A DNA stretch of 40,371 nucleotides from Alcanivorax sp. S71-1-4 (GCF_009846755.1 NZ_AQOR01000034.1:1-40371), one strand, 5' to 3'. Numbered from the stretch's first letter, positions 1-9,015 are shown. Numbers and translations are program-made. Notes: a model not told the origin generated them from the letters alone.

Positions 1-13
1 GGCTCTACCCACC

Positions 14-3000
14 CTACTCCACATCTGGAGATGGCTTCCGCCGCAAAATTCGTCTTGTTTTTTCACCGAACTTCGTGCCCAGCAACAACATGCAGGGTGT
101 CAGCAACAGGGTCAGGGCCGAGGCAAACGTCAGGCCACCGGCAATAGCGCTGGAGAGTTGTGTCCACCACTGTGTCGAGGGCGCACCGAAACCCAGGCTC
201 GGTTCCAGCAGGTTGATATTGACACTGAACACCATCGGCAACAGCCCGAGCACCGTGGTGCCGGCGGTGAGCAACACCGGACGCAGGCGCAGGCAGCCGG
301 ATTCCAGTGCCGCCTCGGCGGGCGCCATGCCCGCCGCACGCAGTTCGTTATAAGTATCGATCAGCACGATATTGTTGTTCACCACGATGCCGGCCAGGGC
401 AATGATACCCATGCCCACCATCACCACGCCGAAAGGCTGGCTGTTGATCAGCAGGCCAAGCAGGATACCGGCGGTGGAAAACACGATGGCGCTGAGCACC
501 AGCATGGCCTGGTAAATGCTGTTGAACTGGGTCACCAGGATCAACGCCATCAGGAACAGCGCAACGAAAAACGCCATCACCAGAAACTGGCCTGTTTCTG
601 CCTGGTCTGCCTGTTCGCCGGCAAAATTCAGCATCACCCCTTCGGGCAGGTCTTCCAGTGCCGGGCGCAGGGCACGGATACGGTCATCAAGCTGGAAGCC
701 CGGCGCCAGGTCCGCTTTCAGGGTAATCGCCCGGCGTCCATCCACCCGGTGCAGCACACCCACCTTGGGCGCCGCATCGCGGGTCACGAACTGGCTGATC
801 GGCACCTGACCGCGTTCGGTGTTCAGCGTGATGCGCTCGAGCTGGTCCAGGCTGCGCCAGTCCTGCGGCAGACGCACGCGGATGTCGACTTCGTCCAGCG
901 CATCCACCGGGCGGTAGGTCGCCAGCAGCAGGCCGGTGGTCACCATCTGCACCGCACTGCCGATGCTGGTCACGTCGGCGCCAAACCGCGCGGCGGCTTC
1001 GCGGTCGACTTTCATGCGCCATTCAACACCGGGCAGGCTGCGGTCGTCTTCAATGCCGACGAAACCGCCGAGGCGTTCCATTTCTTCACGCAGGCGTGTT
1101 ACGGCCTGGTCCGCCACCAGCGGATCGCGGGCACTGATTTCAAGCTGGAATGGCTTGCCGCCGCTGGGCCCCTGATCCTGTTCCTGGAATTCGAGGACAA
1201 CGCCCGGAATATCCTGCGTGCGCGCGCTCATTTCATCCAGCACGGCGCGCGCCGGACGGCGCTCGTCCCAGTCGATCAGCTGGAACTGCAGCACACCGAT
1301 CACATCCGGGCCAAGCTGGCCCGACGGCGCTGCAAACGAGCGTGCATAAAGCGCCTTGACCTCGCTCATGCCACTGAGACGGGCCTCGACCTGTTTCACG
1401 ACGGCATCTTTTTCCTGCACCGAGTAATCGCCCCGTGCGCGCACCAGCAGTTGCGCTGACTCTGGCTCCACTTCCGGGAAAAATTCCACGCCGTGGTTGA
1501 AGCGTCCATAGGCCATGTACACCAGCACGACCAGGGCCAGGGCAACGACCAGTGTCCAGCCCGGCGCGTTCAAGAGCCGCCCGAGCACACGCCGGTAGGC
1601 ACGCCCCCCGGCGCTGACCGGCGCATCACCCCGGCCCTGTTTTGCGCTAAGCACCGTGCCCAGCGTCGGCAGGAACACCAGCGCCATCGCCAGCGACGCC
1701 ACCAGACACAGGATCACGGTGGCCGGCAGGTATTTCATGAACTCACCCACCACACCGGGCCAGAACAGCAACGGCACGAATACGGCGATGGTCGTCGCCG
1801 TGGAAGAAATCACCGGCCATGCCATCCGCTGCGCTGCCCCTGCCCAGGCCTCGCGTGGCGACTGCCCTTCCGACAGATGCCGGTCGGCCAGCTCCGCCAC
1901 CACGATGGCACCGTCCACCAGCATGCCGGCCACCAGGATCAGCGAGAACAGCACCACAATATTGAGCGTGAAGCCGAGCGCCCACACCAGCAGAATGCCG
2001 GTGAGAAACGCACCGGGGATGGTCAGCCCCACCATCATTGCCGGGCGCAGCCCCATGGCGGCAATGATCACGATCAGCACCATCACCACGGCGGTGGCGA
2101 CGTTGTTCAGCAGCTCGGACAACAGATCATCCACCTGCGAGGACTGATCCATGATCACATCCACTTCCAGGCCTTCTGGGAACAGTGGCGCTGCCTGTTC
2201 AAGCAGCGCCTTCACCGCATCGATCGTGTTGATGATGTTGGCGCCGGCCCGTTTGGAAATTTCCAGCACCACGGCGGGCTGGTCGTTGATGCGGGCGTAG
2301 CCCTGCGGGTCCTTGAAAGTGCGGCGGATATTGGCCACGTCGGCAAAGGTGACGACTTTGTCGCCTTCCACTTTCACCGGAATCGACAGCACGTCTTCCA
2401 GGTTCTCGATCACGCCGGGCACTTTCAGTGCCATCCGGCCCGCACCGGTGTCCAGGCTGCCGGCGGCCACGAGCCGGTTATTGCGTGAGATCAGGTTGAA
2501 CAGCGTATCGAAATTCAGGCCGTAGCTTTCCAGCACCAGCGGGTCCACGACGATTTCCAGCAGGTCTTCGCGTTCACCGCCGATTTCCACCTCCAGCACA
2601 TCGGGAATGCCCTCAATGGCTTCACGCAGCTCGCGCGCGGTCATCAGCAGTTCCACCTCGGACAACGGGCCGGACAACCCCACGGACAGCACCGGGAACT
2701 GCGACACGTTCACTTCCATCACCCGTGGTTCATCGGCCTCATCGGGAATTTCCGCCCGCGCGATGTCGACGCGCTCACGCACATCCGCCAGCGCCTGCTT
2801 CGGATCAAAACCGGCGTCGAATTCCAGCGTGATGGACGCGTAGCCCTCACCGGATTGCGCGGTCATTTTTTTCACGCCCTGGATAGCGCGCAGTTCCTGT
2901 TCCATCGGCCGCACCAGCAGCCGTTCACCGTCTTCCGGGCTGACGCCCTCCAGCGTCAGCGACACATAGATCATCGGAATGGTGACGTCCGGGTTGGCTT

Positions 3001-3106
3001 CTTTCGGAATCGCCTGGTAGGCCGTCAGGCCAGCCAGCAGCAGGAACAGCAGCAACAGCAATGTGGTGCGCGTACGATCCAGCGCCGCGTTGATCAGTGT
3101 CTGCAT
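14..3106 (-). CDS. RND-family efflux transporter permease (AcrB-like)
   Basis: This is a 1030-residue inner-membrane pump of the resistance-nodulation-division superfamily, full length for the family, which exports substrates from the periplasm or membrane using the proton gradient. The first membrane helix lies at about residues 14-32, followed by the KEANPDVTIP-type start of the first periplasmic domain. The TM4 segment reads GMLVDGAIVVAE and keeps only one of the two acidic residues found in AcrB (D407/D408). The TM10 segment reads AGIVVNNNIVLID, so the AcrB K940 position is Asn. That combination occurs in other RND branches and does not by itself suggest inactivity. The ATG lies 2 bases after the adaptor stop codon, so the two genes are surely cotranscribed. 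No TolC-type outer-membrane gene is nearby, so a shared one elsewhere is likely. The substrate cannot be told. Confidence 0.95.
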   Translation of the reverse strand: MQTLINAALDRTRTTLLLLLFLLLAGLTAYQAIPKEANPDVTIPMIYVSLTLEGVSPEDGERLLVRPMEQELRAIQGVKKMTAQSGEGYASITLEFDAGFDPKQALADVRERVDIARAEIPDEADEPRVMEVNVSQFPVLSVGLSGPLSEVELLMTARELREAIEGIPDVLEVEIGGEREDLLEIVVDPLVLESYGLNFDTLFNLISRNNRLVAAGSLDTGAGRMALKVPGVIENLEDVLSIPVKVEGDKVVTFADVANIRRTFKDPQGYARINDQPAVVLEISKRAGANIINTIDAVKALLEQAAPLFPEGLEVDVIMDQSSQVDDLLSELLNNVATAVVMVLIVIIAAMGLRPAMMVGLTIPGAFLTGILLVWALGFTLNIVVLFSLILVAGMLVDGAIVVAELADRHLSEGQSPREAWAGAAQRMAWPVISSTATTIAVFVPLLFWPGVVGEFMKYLPATVILCLVASLAMALVFLPTLGTVLSAKQGRGDAPVSAGGRAYRRVLGRLLNAPGWTLVVALALVVLVYMAYGRFNHGVEFFPEVEPESAQLLVRARGDYSVQEKDAVVKQVEARLSGMSEVKALYARSFAAPSGQLGPDVIGVLQFQLIDWDERRPARAVLDEMSARTQDIPGVVLEFQEQDQGPSGGKPFQLEISARDPLVADQAVTRLREEMERLGGFVGIEDDRSLPGVEWRMKVDREAAARFGADVTSIGSAVQMVTTGLLLATYRPVDALDEVDIRVRLPQDWRSLDQLERITLNTERGQVPISQFVTRDAAPKVGVLHRVDGRRAITLKADLAPGFQLDDRIRALRPALEDLPEGVMLNFAGEQADQAETGQFLVMAFFVALFLMALILVTQFNSIYQAMLVLSAIVFSTAGILLGLLINSQPFGVVMVGMGIIALAGIVVNNNIVLIDTYNELRAAGMAPAEAALESGCLRLRPVLLTAGTTVLGLLPMVFSVNINLLEPSLGFGAPSTQWWTQLSSAIAGGLTFASALTLLLTPCMLLLGTKFGEKTRRILRRKPSPDVE

Positions 3107-3108
3107 AA

Positions 3109-4242
3109 TCAGGGCGCTTCCGTTTCGGCGGACGGCGCGGCGTTCGCCCGGTCATCATCCTGGGCGTCCTCCTGGGCAGACACCGCTTCCACTTTCGCGC
3201 CCGGCTCGACAAAGCCGCCGCCAAGAGAGATCAGCCGCAGCGTCTCGGGCAGGCCGGCCACCCAGGCACCGCTGCTGTTGGCGCTGAGCAGACGCACCGG
3301 GCCGAACCGGACCTGGTCGTTGTCGTCCAGGTATTTCACACCCATGCGGCCCGCGTCGTTGAGCACCAGCAAGGCCGGCGACACCCGATGCGCCGGTTCA
3401 GGTGGCAGGGCAATGTCCAGGGTCGCACTGGCGCCGGCAAGACGCCGGTGCTCGGGGTTCGGCACGGTCACCTCGACCCGGTAGCTGCGGGTGTTTTCAT
3501 CCGCGCGGCTGGCGACGAAATTGACCTCGCCGGTCATGTCAGTGCCATCCAGCAAGGTCACTTTTACGGACTGTCCGACCGCGAGTTGCAGCACTTCGCG
3601 CTGCCCCACCCAGGCACTGGCCCGCAACGTGGCGTCATCCACCAGATGCGCGTAATTGTCACCGACCTGAAGAAAATCGCCCGGCTCGGCGTCCAGGCGG
3701 TTGATCACGCCGGCAAACGGCGCCACCGGGCGCGTGTAGCCCAGCCGCTGCCGCAACGCGGCTTCGTCCGCCCGGGCCTCGGCCACAGACGCTTTCAGCC
3801 GCAGCAGTTCATTGCCCGACACCAGTTGCCGGCCATGCAGTTTTTCCGCGCCATCCAGTTCGGCCTGGCGCGCTGCCAGCTCTGCCTCACTGCGGGCCAG
3901 TTGCGCTGGCAGGTCTTCCCGGTCGATCTCCAGCAGCACCGCCCCGCTGGCAACCCGGTCGCCCTCTTCCACCCGGCGGCGCAGGACCTGGCCAGCAACG
4001 CGCGCGCGCAATTCGACTTCACGCCAGGGTAACAACTGCCCCTGAGCACGGATCGACGCGGCATGCGGCTGGGCGTGACGGGTCACTACCTCGACGCGCG
4101 GCAGCGACGCCTCGCGCCCGGCCTGCGCCTCGGGCGCCTCGGCACGGAAGGTCTGCCGATCTCCCAGCAACAACCACAGCAACATCAGGACGGTGAGCAC
4201 CACCGCCAGCAGTACGGAACGGGACGGAACACGAGAAGGCAT
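3109..4242 (-). CDS. RND efflux periplasmic adaptor (HlyD/MFP family)
   Basis: This 377-residue membrane-fusion protein should bridge the RND pump encoded just downstream to an outer-membrane channel. An uncleaved N-terminal anchor helix lies at about residues 8-26 (VLLAVVLTVLMLLWLLLG). It is followed by the split biotinyl-lipoyl-like domain (REVELRARVAGQVL near residue 75 and APFAGVINRLDAEPGDF near 175), a short alpha-helical hairpin rich in Ala, Glu and Arg (about 108-165), then beta-barrel and membrane-proximal domains. The short hairpin is usual for adaptors of this size. The ATG is preceded by a weak CAGGA. The gene is first of a two-gene operon and its leader carries two CAAAC/GTTTG palindromes that could be regulator sites. 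Confidence 0.95.
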   Translation of the reverse strand: MPSRVPSRSVLLAVVLTVLMLLWLLLGDRQTFRAEAPEAQAGREASLPRVEVVTRHAQPHAASIRAQGQLLPWREVELRARVAGQVLRRRVEEGDRVASGAVLLEIDREDLPAQLARSEAELAARQAELDGAEKLHGRQLVSGNELLRLKASVAEARADEAALRQRLGYTRPVAPFAGVINRLDAEPGDFLQVGDNYAHLVDDATLRASAWVGQREVLQLAVGQSVKVTLLDGTDMTGEVNFVASRADENTRSYRVEVTVPNPEHRRLAGASATLDIALPPEPAHRVSPALLVLNDAGRMGVKYLDDNDQVRFGPVRLLSANSSGAWVAGLPETLRLISLGGGFVEPGAKVEAVSAQEDAQDDDRANAAPSAETEAP

Positions 4243-4287
4243 GCCGGGTATCCTGGGCCATCAAACGAGGGATGCAGCGACGCAAAT

Positions 4288-4384
4288 CAAACGTCTGTTT
4301 GTTATCAGATGTGAGCCACGGTAGCCAGCCCACCGGACGCGATGCAAGCAAAGATTACAGGCGCAGACAAACAGGGGATGTTTG
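4288..4384. promoter_or_regulatory. Two CAAAC...GTTTG palindromes upstream of the efflux operon
   Basis: The 151-base gap between the kinase stop codon and the adaptor start holds two inverted repeats: CAAAC-N4-GTTTG at 4288-4301 and CAAACA-N5-TGTTTG at 4368-4384. Their left ends are 80 bases apart. They sit where the promoter of the adaptor/RND operon must lie, so they are candidate sites for the adjacent response regulator or another repressor. Neither match to a named regulator was established, and the second palindrome ends 10 bases from the kinase stop codon. Confidence 0.35.
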
Positions 4385-4393
4385 TATTGGTGC

Positions 4394-5731
4394 TCACGTC
4401 ACGGCGGGCAGGCACAGGTGCACCCTCAGCCCCGGGGCGCCGTTTTCTGCCCACAGGCTGCCCCCCTGGCGCACAACCGCGCGGCGCGCAATGCTCAGGC
4501 CCAGACCGAACCCGCTGCCCTGCTCGCGTGCGGTGTCCAGCCGCACGAAGGGCTCGAAGATCCGCGTCAGTGCCTCCGGGGCCACACCGGGGCCCTGGTC
4601 CGCCACCGTCAGATGCCACATCCCGCCCTCGCAGTGGCCCTCCAGGCTTACCTCGCCTTCCGGCGGCGAGTGACGTACCGCATTGCGTACCAGATTCTCC
4701 AGGGTGCGCGCGAGATCGTTCACGTGGGCGCGCACCCGTGCGTCCTCCGGCAGCCGATTGGGGAAACGCGACACCGGCCAGCCGGCTTCGAAGGCCACAT
4801 TTTCCACCACCAGATCCCACATCGGTCCGAGTGTGACCGGCTCCGTCGCCGACACCGGCTGCACCATGTCGTGCCAGGCCAGTTCCAGCGTGTCGTCGAC
4901 CAGCGCACTCATCAACGCCAGCTCGCGCGCTACCCGCTCGCGCAGCGCGTCCTCGGACAACTGGCCATCCAGCGCGACGCTCAGGCGGCTCAGCGGCGTG
5001 CGCAATTCGTGCGACATATCGTGCAGCAGTTGCCGCTGGGCGCCGAGCACCCCGGCGACCCGTTCGGCCATCAGATTGAAACTTTCAGCCACCTGGCCGA
5101 ACTCATCACGCCGGGCCGCCAGCTCTGGCGCGACCCGCGCCTGCGGATCGTCACGAAAGCGCAACACCTGGGCCTCCAGCGCACGCAGCGGCCGCATGAG
5201 CTGCCGGTACACCAGCACCCCCAGCAACAACGCCAACAACGCCGGCAGCACGCCCATCAACAGGGCGCGCCAGAAGGGAATCACCCGGCCAGGAAAGAAC
5301 CGGGGCGGCAACTGCATCACCAGCCGGCCGGCCTCTGGTGCCTCCGGGAACGGAATGCCGATATAGGGCATCTCCACCGAGCGCAGGCTCATCCGATAAT
5401 TGAGCTCACGCTGAAAACGCAGCCCGGCACGCTGCTGCTCCGTCAAAGGCACGCTGGTCAGCGAGACGCCGTGCTGGTCCACCAGCATGGCGTCGCCGGG
5501 TTCGCGCGCCTGGAGTGAGGACAACCACTGGCGCATGGCGTCATCGCCGCCGCGCCAGGCCTGCTCGGCTTCGGCGGCATAGCCGCTGAGGGTGGTTTTC
5601 GCCTCCGTGCCCAGCCTCAGTGCCCGCTCGCCCACCTGTGTGGTCAGGTGCCAGCTCAACCACACCACCAGCACCGCGCTCAGGCAGAGCACGGCGGACA
5701 AGCGCCACAACAGGGAATAACGACCCGGCAT
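4394..5731 (-). CDS. Sensor histidine kinase (OmpR-partner class)
   Basis: This 445-residue membrane kinase senses a periplasmic signal and phosphorylates the response regulator encoded just upstream. It has a first membrane helix at about residues 9-29, a periplasmic domain of about 120 residues, a second helix at about 152-176, a HAMP linker, and a HisKA motif HDMSHELRTPLSRL with the phospho-accepting His near residue 241. The HATPase_c boxes are visible: NLVRNAVRHSP (N), VADQGPGV (G1) and GSGFGLGLSIARRA (G2). I chose the ATG at 5731, which overlaps the regulator TGA by one base (TGATG) and implies translational coupling. A TTG one codon earlier is the alternative. The downstream RND operon is the obvious target. 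The ligand is unknown. Confidence 0.95.
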   Translation of the reverse strand: MPGRYSLLWRLSAVLCLSAVLVVWLSWHLTTQVGERALRLGTEAKTTLSGYAAEAEQAWRGGDDAMRQWLSSLQAREPGDAMLVDQHGVSLTSVPLTEQQRAGLRFQRELNYRMSLRSVEMPYIGIPFPEAPEAGRLVMQLPPRFFPGRVIPFWRALLMGVLPALLALLLGVLVYRQLMRPLRALEAQVLRFRDDPQARVAPELAARRDEFGQVAESFNLMAERVAGVLGAQRQLLHDMSHELRTPLSRLSVALDGQLSEDALRERVARELALMSALVDDTLELAWHDMVQPVSATEPVTLGPMWDLVVENVAFEAGWPVSRFPNRLPEDARVRAHVNDLARTLENLVRNAVRHSPPEGEVSLEGHCEGGMWHLTVADQGPGVAPEALTRIFEPFVRLDTAREQGSGFGLGLSIARRAVVRQGGSLWAENGAPGLRVHLCLPAVT

Positions 5732-6462
5732 CAAAGCAGCTCGGAGGCCAGCATATAACCCTGCCCCCAGACCGTGCGCAGCAGCTGCGCACTGCCGCCG
5801 GCCGCGCGCAGCTTGCGGCGCAGGTGGCTCACATGCAGGTCCAGCGCACGATCATGACGCCCGAAGCTGCGATGGAGAATGGCCTGGTACAGGTAGGGTT
5901 TGCTGAGCACCTGGCCGCGGTGCTGGCAGAGCGCGTCCAGCAGGCGGAACTCGGTTTCCGTCAACGCCAGCGGGCAGCCATCGTATTCCGCCGTTTCGTT
6001 GTCATGGTTCAGCGCCAGCCCCCCGTACCGGGTGCTGGCCTGCTGCCCCTCAGGCGGGACATGCCAACGGCGACGCTCCAGCCGCACCCGGCGCAGGATC
6101 GCATCCACCCGCACCGACAGCTCAGCCAGGCTGAAAGGCTTGGGCAGGTAGTCATCCGCGCCACTGGACAGGCCGGCGATACGATCCTGCTCGTCTCCGA
6201 GCGCCGACAGCAGCATCACCGGCACCCCATCCTGCTCACGCAACGCCGCCAGCAGGGACAGGCCATCCAGGCCCGGTAACAGGATATCCAGCAGCACCAG
6301 ATCAAACCCGCCGCCCCGCGCGGCGTCCAAACCCTCGTCTCCACGCCGGCACAGCGTGACCAGATGCCCCTGCCCAGCCAGATGGTGCTGCACACGTTCG
6401 CCCAACAGCGGATCGTCCTCGATCAGCAGCAGGCGGGCAGGCATCAGGGCGGGAGCGTTCAT
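5731..6462 (-). CDS. OmpR/PhoB-family response regulator
   Basis: This DNA-binding response regulator of about 243 residues is the partner of the kinase downstream. The receiver domain shows the acidic pair in LLIEDD, the phosphorylatable Asp in LVLLDILLPG (about residue 59), the switch Ser in MLLSA (about 86) and the conserved Lys in YLPKPF (about 108). A winged-helix output domain follows (DLHVSHLRRKLRAAGG and TVWGQGYML). The start is uncertain: I chose the ATG at 6462 (MNAPAL), which leaves about ten residues before the first beta strand. ATG codons at 6444, 6468 and 6492 are in frame and none has a convincing ribosome binding site. A Fur-box-like sequence lies just upstream of the earliest start, so control by iron is possible but unproven. 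Confidence 0.93.
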   Translation of the reverse strand: MNAPALMPARLLLIEDDPLLGERVQHHLAGQGHLVTLCRRGDEGLDAARGGGFDLVLLDILLPGLDGLSLLAALREQDGVPVMLLSALGDEQDRIAGLSSGADDYLPKPFSLAELSVRVDAILRRVRLERRRWHVPPEGQQASTRYGGLALNHDNETAEYDGCPLALTETEFRLLDALCQHRGQVLSKPYLYQAILHRSFGRHDRALDLHVSHLRRKLRAAGGSAQLLRTVWGQGYMLASELL

Positions 6463-6496
6463 GGGCATGTTGGACAGCGAGGGAAACGGCATTAAT

Positions 6497-6515
6497 AGTA
6501 CGCATTATCATTCTC
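6497..6515. promoter_or_regulatory. Fur-box-like sequence before the two-component operon
   Basis: Read on the minus strand, the segment begins GAGAATGATAATGCG. It matches the classical 19-base Fur box at 13 positions by eye, 11 of them in the first 12. It lies directly upstream of the response regulator. The second half matches poorly, so this is a weak candidate. Confidence 0.25.
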
Positions 6516-6560
6516 ACAATCCACGCTCGCCCTCCCTGTACACTGACCGCCTCGTCACAA

Positions 6561-6587
6561 AATCGATTAACGGTCCGACTATCGATA
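6561..6587. promoter_or_regulatory. Paired ATCGAT palindromes, upstream of the DUF6351 gene
   Basis: AATCGATT (6561-6568) and TATCGATA (6580-6587) have ATCGAT cores at 6562-6567 and 6581-6586, centre to centre 19 bases, about two helical turns. The same pair at the same spacing occurs before the MFS gene at 8986-9015. They lie 108-134 bases upstream of the DUF6351 ATG, a reasonable operator position. Confidence 0.4.
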
Positions 6588-6694
6588 ATCTAGACTCCGT
6601 TATCGTCGTGCCAGAAAGGCGCCCGACACGCTGCAACAACCCAACAATAAATAACAGGCCGTCGCCCCTCAGAGACGGTCACGGGAGACTTCTG

Positions 6695-8941
6695 ATGTCC
6701 ATGCTGTCCACACGCACCGGCACGGCGCTGCGATACGCCGGTTGTGCCATTCTGTTCGCTTCATTGACCGCCTGCGGCGGCAGCTCCAGCAGCCACCGGG
6801 GCGGCCCCGCGGGCGGCGTCACCGGCCTGAGCACCCTGTCCACAGCCCCCGGCATGGTGTCCGGCGGGGATGTGCTCATGGAAATCCAGCTATCCGACCC
6901 CGCCGCCGCCGAACGGGTCGCTGTCATGCTCAACGGCACGGATATCACCGACGCCTTTGCGCTGCGTGCCGATGGCCGCTACACCGGCCTGGTCACCGGG
7001 CTTGTCGAAGGCGACAACACCCTCAGCGCCGGTGGCCACAGCCTGACCGTGAAGAACCATCCCCGCAGCGGTCCGATTTTTTCAGGCCCTCACCTGGCTC
7101 CCTGGGTCTGTGCGCAACCCACTGCCACCAGCGTCACCGTCACCAACCCCGAGAACGACTGGGAAGCGAACGCCACATCGCGAATCAGCGGCCTGGACCA
7201 GGCCACGGATGAACACTGCAATGCCCCCGCGAGCCTCAGCTACTATTACCAGCCCACCAGTGCCGCCAGCGATTGCAGCTTCGCCATCTCCGGCGCCAAC
7301 GCCTGCTTCGTGCCCTTTGACACCGCCAACCCGCCTGCCGACGCAGACGTGGCCGAATTCACCAATGATCGCGGCGACACCGTGCGCAGCATCATCGCCG
7401 TGGAGACCGGCACACTGAACCGGGGCATGTACTCCCTGGTGGTGTTCCATGATCCCGCCGCTGCGCACCACCCGGCAGACCCGCAAAAAGGCTGGAACAA
7501 CAAGCTGCTGTTCAATTTCGGCGGTGGCGCCGGCGGCAGCCGTTTCCAGACGCCACCGGATAGCCCGTTCTTTAATCAGGGCGCCCTGCGGCGCGGCTTC
7601 ATGCTGGCCAAGTCGTCACTGAACGATCACCGCACCAATTCCAACCACGCCCTGGCAGCGGAAACCGTGCTGATGCTCAAAGAGCACATCACAGAGCAGT
7701 ATGGCGAAATCCGCTACACCATCGGCAGCGGCGGTTCCGGCGGCGCCATCATGCAGCTGACCATGGCCTCGTCCTACCCCGGCCTGCTTGACGGCGTGCT
7801 GCCCACCCAGATCTATGCCGACGCGCTGACCAACTCGCTGGAAATCTTCGACTGCGGCATTCTCACCGACAACTATGTCACCCTCCCCGGCGGTGCCCTG
7901 ACGCAGGCGGAACGGCTGGCCATCACCGGCCACGCACAAGCTACCCAGTGCCTGGCCTGGAACGGCGCCTTCCTGCCGCTGGGCATTCCCAGCCTCCCCA
8001 GCAACTGCGGCAGCGGCTTCCCGGCAGCGATCACCTACGACCCCGTCACCAACCCGCAGGGTGTGCGCTGTTCCCATGCCGAGCACAACCGCAATCTGCT
8101 CGGCCGTTACCTGGACAATGGCGTCCACATCACCGAATACCCGCAGGACAACGAAGGCGTGCAATACGGCCTGAAGGCCCTGCAGGACGGGACCATTGAT
8201 GCCGAGCGCTTCGTGCACCTCAACGAGCACATCGGCTACTACGATGCCGACCAGAACTGGGTACCAGGCCCCGGCCGCGCCATCAGCTCCGACGTGGCAC
8301 TGGAAAACGCCTACCGCAGCGGCATGGTCACGGGCAGCCCCCACCTGGCGAACGTGCCGATCATTGATGTGCGAGGCCAGGAAGGCGCGGTGGACATCCA
8401 TCTCAACTGGCGTGCGCTGGCACTGCGCGACCGTCTGGAACGGGCACAGGGCCATCACGACAACGCGGTGATCTGGGCGTATGTCGGCGCCAACCCGTCG
8501 AACGAGGCCTTGCTGCTGATGGACACCTGGCTCAGTGCCATCGAGGCCGACGACAGTGACACCCGCCGGGCGGAAAAAGTCGCGGCCAATAAACCCGCCG
8601 AAGCGGTAGACCGCTGCCTGGACGACGGCACCGATGTCGGCCTGTTCAGCAACGAATGTCCGGTAAAATTCGGCGAGTCACCGCGCCAGGTGGCCGGCGG
8701 CCCGGTCGCCGAGGACATCCTCAAGTGCAGCCTGAAGCCACTGGATTTCGGCAGCGCCGACTATGACGGCATCACCTTTACCACCGACCAGCAAGCACGC
8801 CTGGAAACCGTGTTTGCCACCGGCGTCTGCGACTGGACCCAACCCGGCGTCCAGCAACAGAGTACACCGGCCTGGATGAGCTTCGCCGAAGGCCCCGGTG
8901 GCGAGCCGCTGGATGTCCCCTGGATCCATCGCCCTCATTGA
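6695..8941 (+). CDS. DUF6351-family lipoprotein, alpha/beta-hydrolase-like
   Basis: This 748-residue exported lipoprotein has a signal peptide ending in a lipobox LTAC followed by GGSSSS, so it is probably anchored in the outer membrane. The start at 6695 is set by GGGAGA seven bases upstream; an open frame extends further upstream but lacks a ribosome site and would bury the signal peptide. An N-terminal beta-rich region (about 50-130) precedes a hydrolase-like core with NFGGGAGG (about 270) and a nucleophile-elbow-like GSGGSGGAI with Ser near residue 348. DUF6351 proteins are related to tannase and polyhydroxyalkanoate-type hydrolases. The substrate is unknown; an ester or oligomer hydrolase is the best guess. 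A strong hairpin follows the stop codon. It may share regulation with the MFS gene downstream through the ATCGAT palindromes. Confidence 0.85.
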   Translation: MSMLSTRTGTALRYAGCAILFASLTACGGSSSSHRGGPAGGVTGLSTLSTAPGMVSGGDVLMEIQLSDPAAAERVAVMLNGTDITDAFALRADGRYTGLVTGLVEGDNTLSAGGHSLTVKNHPRSGPIFSGPHLAPWVCAQPTATSVTVTNPENDWEANATSRISGLDQATDEHCNAPASLSYYYQPTSAASDCSFAISGANACFVPFDTANPPADADVAEFTNDRGDTVRSIIAVETGTLNRGMYSLVVFHDPAAAHHPADPQKGWNNKLLFNFGGGAGGSRFQTPPDSPFFNQGALRRGFMLAKSSLNDHRTNSNHALAAETVLMLKEHITEQYGEIRYTIGSGGSGGAIMQLTMASSYPGLLDGVLPTQIYADALTNSLEIFDCGILTDNYVTLPGGALTQAERLAITGHAQATQCLAWNGAFLPLGIPSLPSNCGSGFPAAITYDPVTNPQGVRCSHAEHNRNLLGRYLDNGVHITEYPQDNEGVQYGLKALQDGTIDAERFVHLNEHIGYYDADQNWVPGPGRAISSDVALENAYRSGMVTGSPHLANVPIIDVRGQEGAVDIHLNWRALALRDRLERAQGHHDNAVIWAYVGANPSNEALLLMDTWLSAIEADDSDTRRAEKVAANKPAEAVDRCLDDGTDVGLFSNECPVKFGESPRQVAGGPVAEDILKCSLKPLDFGSADYDGITFTTDQQARLETVFATGVCDWTQPGVQQQSTPAWMSFAEGPGGEPLDVPWIHRPH

Positions 8942-8946
8942 TCGCC

Positions 8947-8977
8947 GCGCCGGCCCGCCGAGAAAGCGGGCCGGCGC
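8947..8977. terminator. GC-rich hairpin after the DUF6351 gene
   Basis: There is a perfect 12-bp stem, GCGCCGGCCCGC (8947-8958) with GCGGGCCGGCGC (8966-8977), and a 7-base loop, starting five bases after the stop codon. No T run follows, so it may act as a processing stop or a weak terminator. Confidence 0.65.
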
Positions 8978-8985
8978 AACCTCTC

Positions 8986-9015
8986 AATTATCGATAATTT
9001 GATTTTATATCGATA
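8986..9015. promoter_or_regulatory. Paired ATCGAT palindromes, upstream of the MFS gene
   Basis: AATTATCGATAATT (8986-8999) is a perfect 14-base palindrome. TATCGATA (9008-9015) lies inside a TTTTATATCGATAAAA stretch. The cores at 8990-8995 and 9009-9014 are 19 bases apart, exactly as in the pair at 6561-6587. The pair lies 71-100 bases before the MFS ATG, which fits an operator. Confidence 0.45.

Noticed and set aside
158-2488. Long open frames on the plus strand (158-1459 and 1493-2488)
   Set aside because: They are antisense to the RND pump, rich in His, Gln and Arg as expected of shadows of GC-rich genes, with no family or ribosome site.
4382-5518. 378-codon plus-strand frame opposite the histidine kinase
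   Set aside because: It is a shadow of the kinase gene, whose motifs are all intact on the other strand.
7616-8458. 280-codon minus-strand frame opposite the DUF6351 gene
   Set aside because: The plus-strand gene has a lipobox, a ribosome site and hydrolase motifs; the minus frame has none of these.
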